Assembly: GCA_051745425.1 (NCBI GenBank)
Contig: JBNJEB010000091.1
Location: 1 to 6,185, forward strand
DNA from: Halonatronomonas sp051745425
Lineage (GTDB): Bacteria; Bacillota; Halanaerobiia; Halanaerobiales; Halarsenatibacteraceae
Reading direction: 5' to 3'
DNA length: 6,185 bases
A program made the position numbers and the translations under genes. The notes beneath the pieces were generated by a model, which was given only the letters and a program-made list of their open reading frames with translations, ran no database searches and was not told the origin of the DNA. Shown one piece after another: positions 5,083 to 6,185 of the stretch; positions within the stretch are counted from its first letter, which is position 1; each line of letters starts with the position of its first letter.

Positions 5083-6185
5083 ATGATTATTGGTGTACCC
5101 AAGGAAATTAAGGACAATGAAAACAGAATTGCTATAACTCCAGCTGGAGTTAAGGCTTTTAAGGAAGATGGCCATGAAGTTTTAGTTCAAACTAACGGTG
5201 GTGTAGGCAGCGGTATTGATGATAATCAATATATGGCAGCTGGAGCTGAAATGGTTGATTCACCTGCTGAAATCTTTGAGCGGGCGGATATGGTTATGAA
5301 GGTTAAAGAACCTTTAGAAGAAGAATATAAATATTTTAAAGAAGATTTAATTCTCTTTACTTATCTCCATTTAGCTGCTGAAGAGAAGCTAACCCATGAG
5401 TTAATGGAAAAGAATGTTGTATCAATTGCCTATGAGACTGTTGAAGATGAAGCTGGTGGTCTTCCTTTACTTACTCCAATGAGTGAGGTTGCCGGGCGTT
5501 TATCAACCCAGGCAGGTGCCCGCTTCCTTGAAAAGCCTCAGGGTGGCCAGGGAGTTCTTTTAGGTGGTATTCCAGGAGTTACTCCTGCTAAAGTTGTCGT
5601 AATCGGTGGCGGTATTGTTGGATTAAATGCTACCAAAATGGCAGTTGGCCTCGGTGCAGATGTAACTGTTATGGAAAAGAGCCCGGCTCAGATGCGCTAT
5701 ATAGATGATATTTATCAGGGCAGAGTTAAGACTTTAATGTCCAATGAATATAATATTAGAGAAGAGATAAAAGATGCTGATTTAGTTATTGGTGCAGTCT
5801 TGATTCCTGGCGCCAAAGCCCCTCATCTTGTAACTGAAGATATGCTTAAAGAGATGAAGGATGGTTCTGTTATAGCCGATGTTGCAATTGACCAGGGTGG
5901 CTGTATTGAAACTTCCCATGCAACAACTCACAGTGATCCAGTATTTGAAAAGCATGGTGTTGTTCATTACTGTGTTGCTAATATGCCTGGTGCTGTTGCC
6001 AGAACTTCAACCTTTGGCTTAACCAATGTAACTTTACCATATGCCAGAAGGATTGCCAATAAAGGTTACAAAGAAGCATTGAAAGAAGATAGAGGCTTTG
6101 CCCTTGGTCTGAATGTATATGAAGGGGAAGTAACCTATAAAGCTGTTGCCGATGCCTTTGATCTTGATTATACTCCAATCGATGA
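5083..6185 (+). CDS. ald: Alanine dehydrogenase, 3' end cut by the window
   Basis: This cytoplasmic enzyme interconverts L-alanine and pyruvate plus ammonia, using NAD(H), and links alanine use or formation to central carbon and redox balance. My translation gives 367 codons before the edge. The family is about 370-380 residues, so only the last few codons are missing. The N-terminus MIIGVPKEIK is characteristic. In Bacillus numbering the substrate and catalytic residues are present: Arg15, Lys75, His96 and Asp270 (in DVAIDQGG). The nucleotide-binding loop is GGGIVG (175-180), followed by Glu198 at the end of the second strand, where Bacillus has Asp. NMPGAVARTST (300-310) is the usual active-site segment, with Ala for the Pro of the Bacillus protein. 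Two ATGs stand in tandem at 5080 and 5083. I chose the second because it matches the family N-terminus and lies eight bases after the AGGGG core, like the other genes here. It has its own transcription unit, since a strong terminator precedes it. Confidence 0.95.
   Translation, partial: MIIGVPKEIKDNENRIAITPAGVKAFKEDGHEVLVQTNGGVGSGIDDNQYMAAGAEMVDSPAEIFERADMVMKVKEPLEEEYKYFKEDLILFTYLHLAAEEKLTHELMEKNVVSIAYETVEDEAGGLPLLTPMSEVAGRLSTQAGARFLEKPQGGQGVLLGGIPGVTPAKVVVIGGGIVGLNATKMAVGLGADVTVMEKSPAQMRYIDDIYQGRVKTLMSNEYNIREEIKDADLVIGAVLIPGAKAPHLVTEDMLKEMKDGSVIADVAIDQGGCIETSHATTHSDPVFEKHGVVHYCVANMPGAVARTSTFGLTNVTLPYARRIANKGYKEALKEDRGFALGLNVYEGEVTYKAVADAFDLDYTPID

Noticed and set aside
5080..5085. First of two tandem ATGs as the ald start
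   Set aside because: It would add one extra Met before the conserved MIIGVPKEIK and leave only five bases after AGGGG. The second ATG fits both family and spacing better, though the first cannot be excluded.
5782..5967. Minus-strand open frame of 61 codons
   Set aside because: It lies fully inside ald on the opposite strand, has no domain resemblance that I can see, and the + strand frame there is a conserved enzyme core. It is a shadow frame.
5978..6178. Minus-strand open frame of 66 codons
   Set aside because: It is antisense to the C-terminal part of ald. Its composition (Gln-, His- and Leu-rich) is what reversing this coding sequence gives, so there is no reason to call a gene.

Overview
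The window is AT-rich and encodes strongly acidic proteins. Its two exported proteins carry signal peptides without a lipobox cysteine. Low GC, strong purine-rich Shine-Dalgarno sites, a Firmicutes-type 5S rRNA and tRNA, very acidic exported proteins and free (non-lipidated) periplasmic-type proteins together suggest a halophilic, double-membraned Firmicute such as a member of the Halanaerobiales. This assignment is inference from composition and protein style, not from a search.

Layout, all genes on the + strand. Positions 43-3494 hold three genes of a peptide-type (family 5) ABC importer: a substrate-binding protein, then two inner-membrane permeases of the DppB/GsiC and DppC/GsiD type. A strong hairpin with a T-rich tail lies between the binding-protein gene and the permease genes. 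It probably acts as a partial terminator that lets the binding protein be made in excess. No ATP-binding subunit genes follow, so they must lie upstream of the window or elsewhere.

Positions 3514-3794 form a small stable-RNA unit: a near-consensus promoter, a complete 5S rRNA and, 16 bases later, a tRNA-Asn(GTT) with encoded CCA. No 16S or 23S rRNA precedes the 5S, so it is an orphan copy outside a full rRNA operon.

Positions 3868-4884 encode an exported parvulin-type peptidyl-prolyl isomerase (PrsA/SurA-like foldase), which would help fold exported proteins. It has no ATG at its 5' end, and Shine-Dalgarno spacing points to a non-standard AUU start. A textbook intrinsic terminator follows. 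After a 160-base AT-rich leader with a candidate promoter comes alanine dehydrogenase (ald), which runs off the right edge a few codons before its expected end.

Overall this is mostly ordinary housekeeping and transport sequence. I saw no phage, mobile element, CRISPR array or defence system. The most useful points for a second look are the non-canonical start of the foldase, the orphan 5S-tRNA unit, the attenuator in the transporter operon and the inverted repeat around the first ribosome-binding site.
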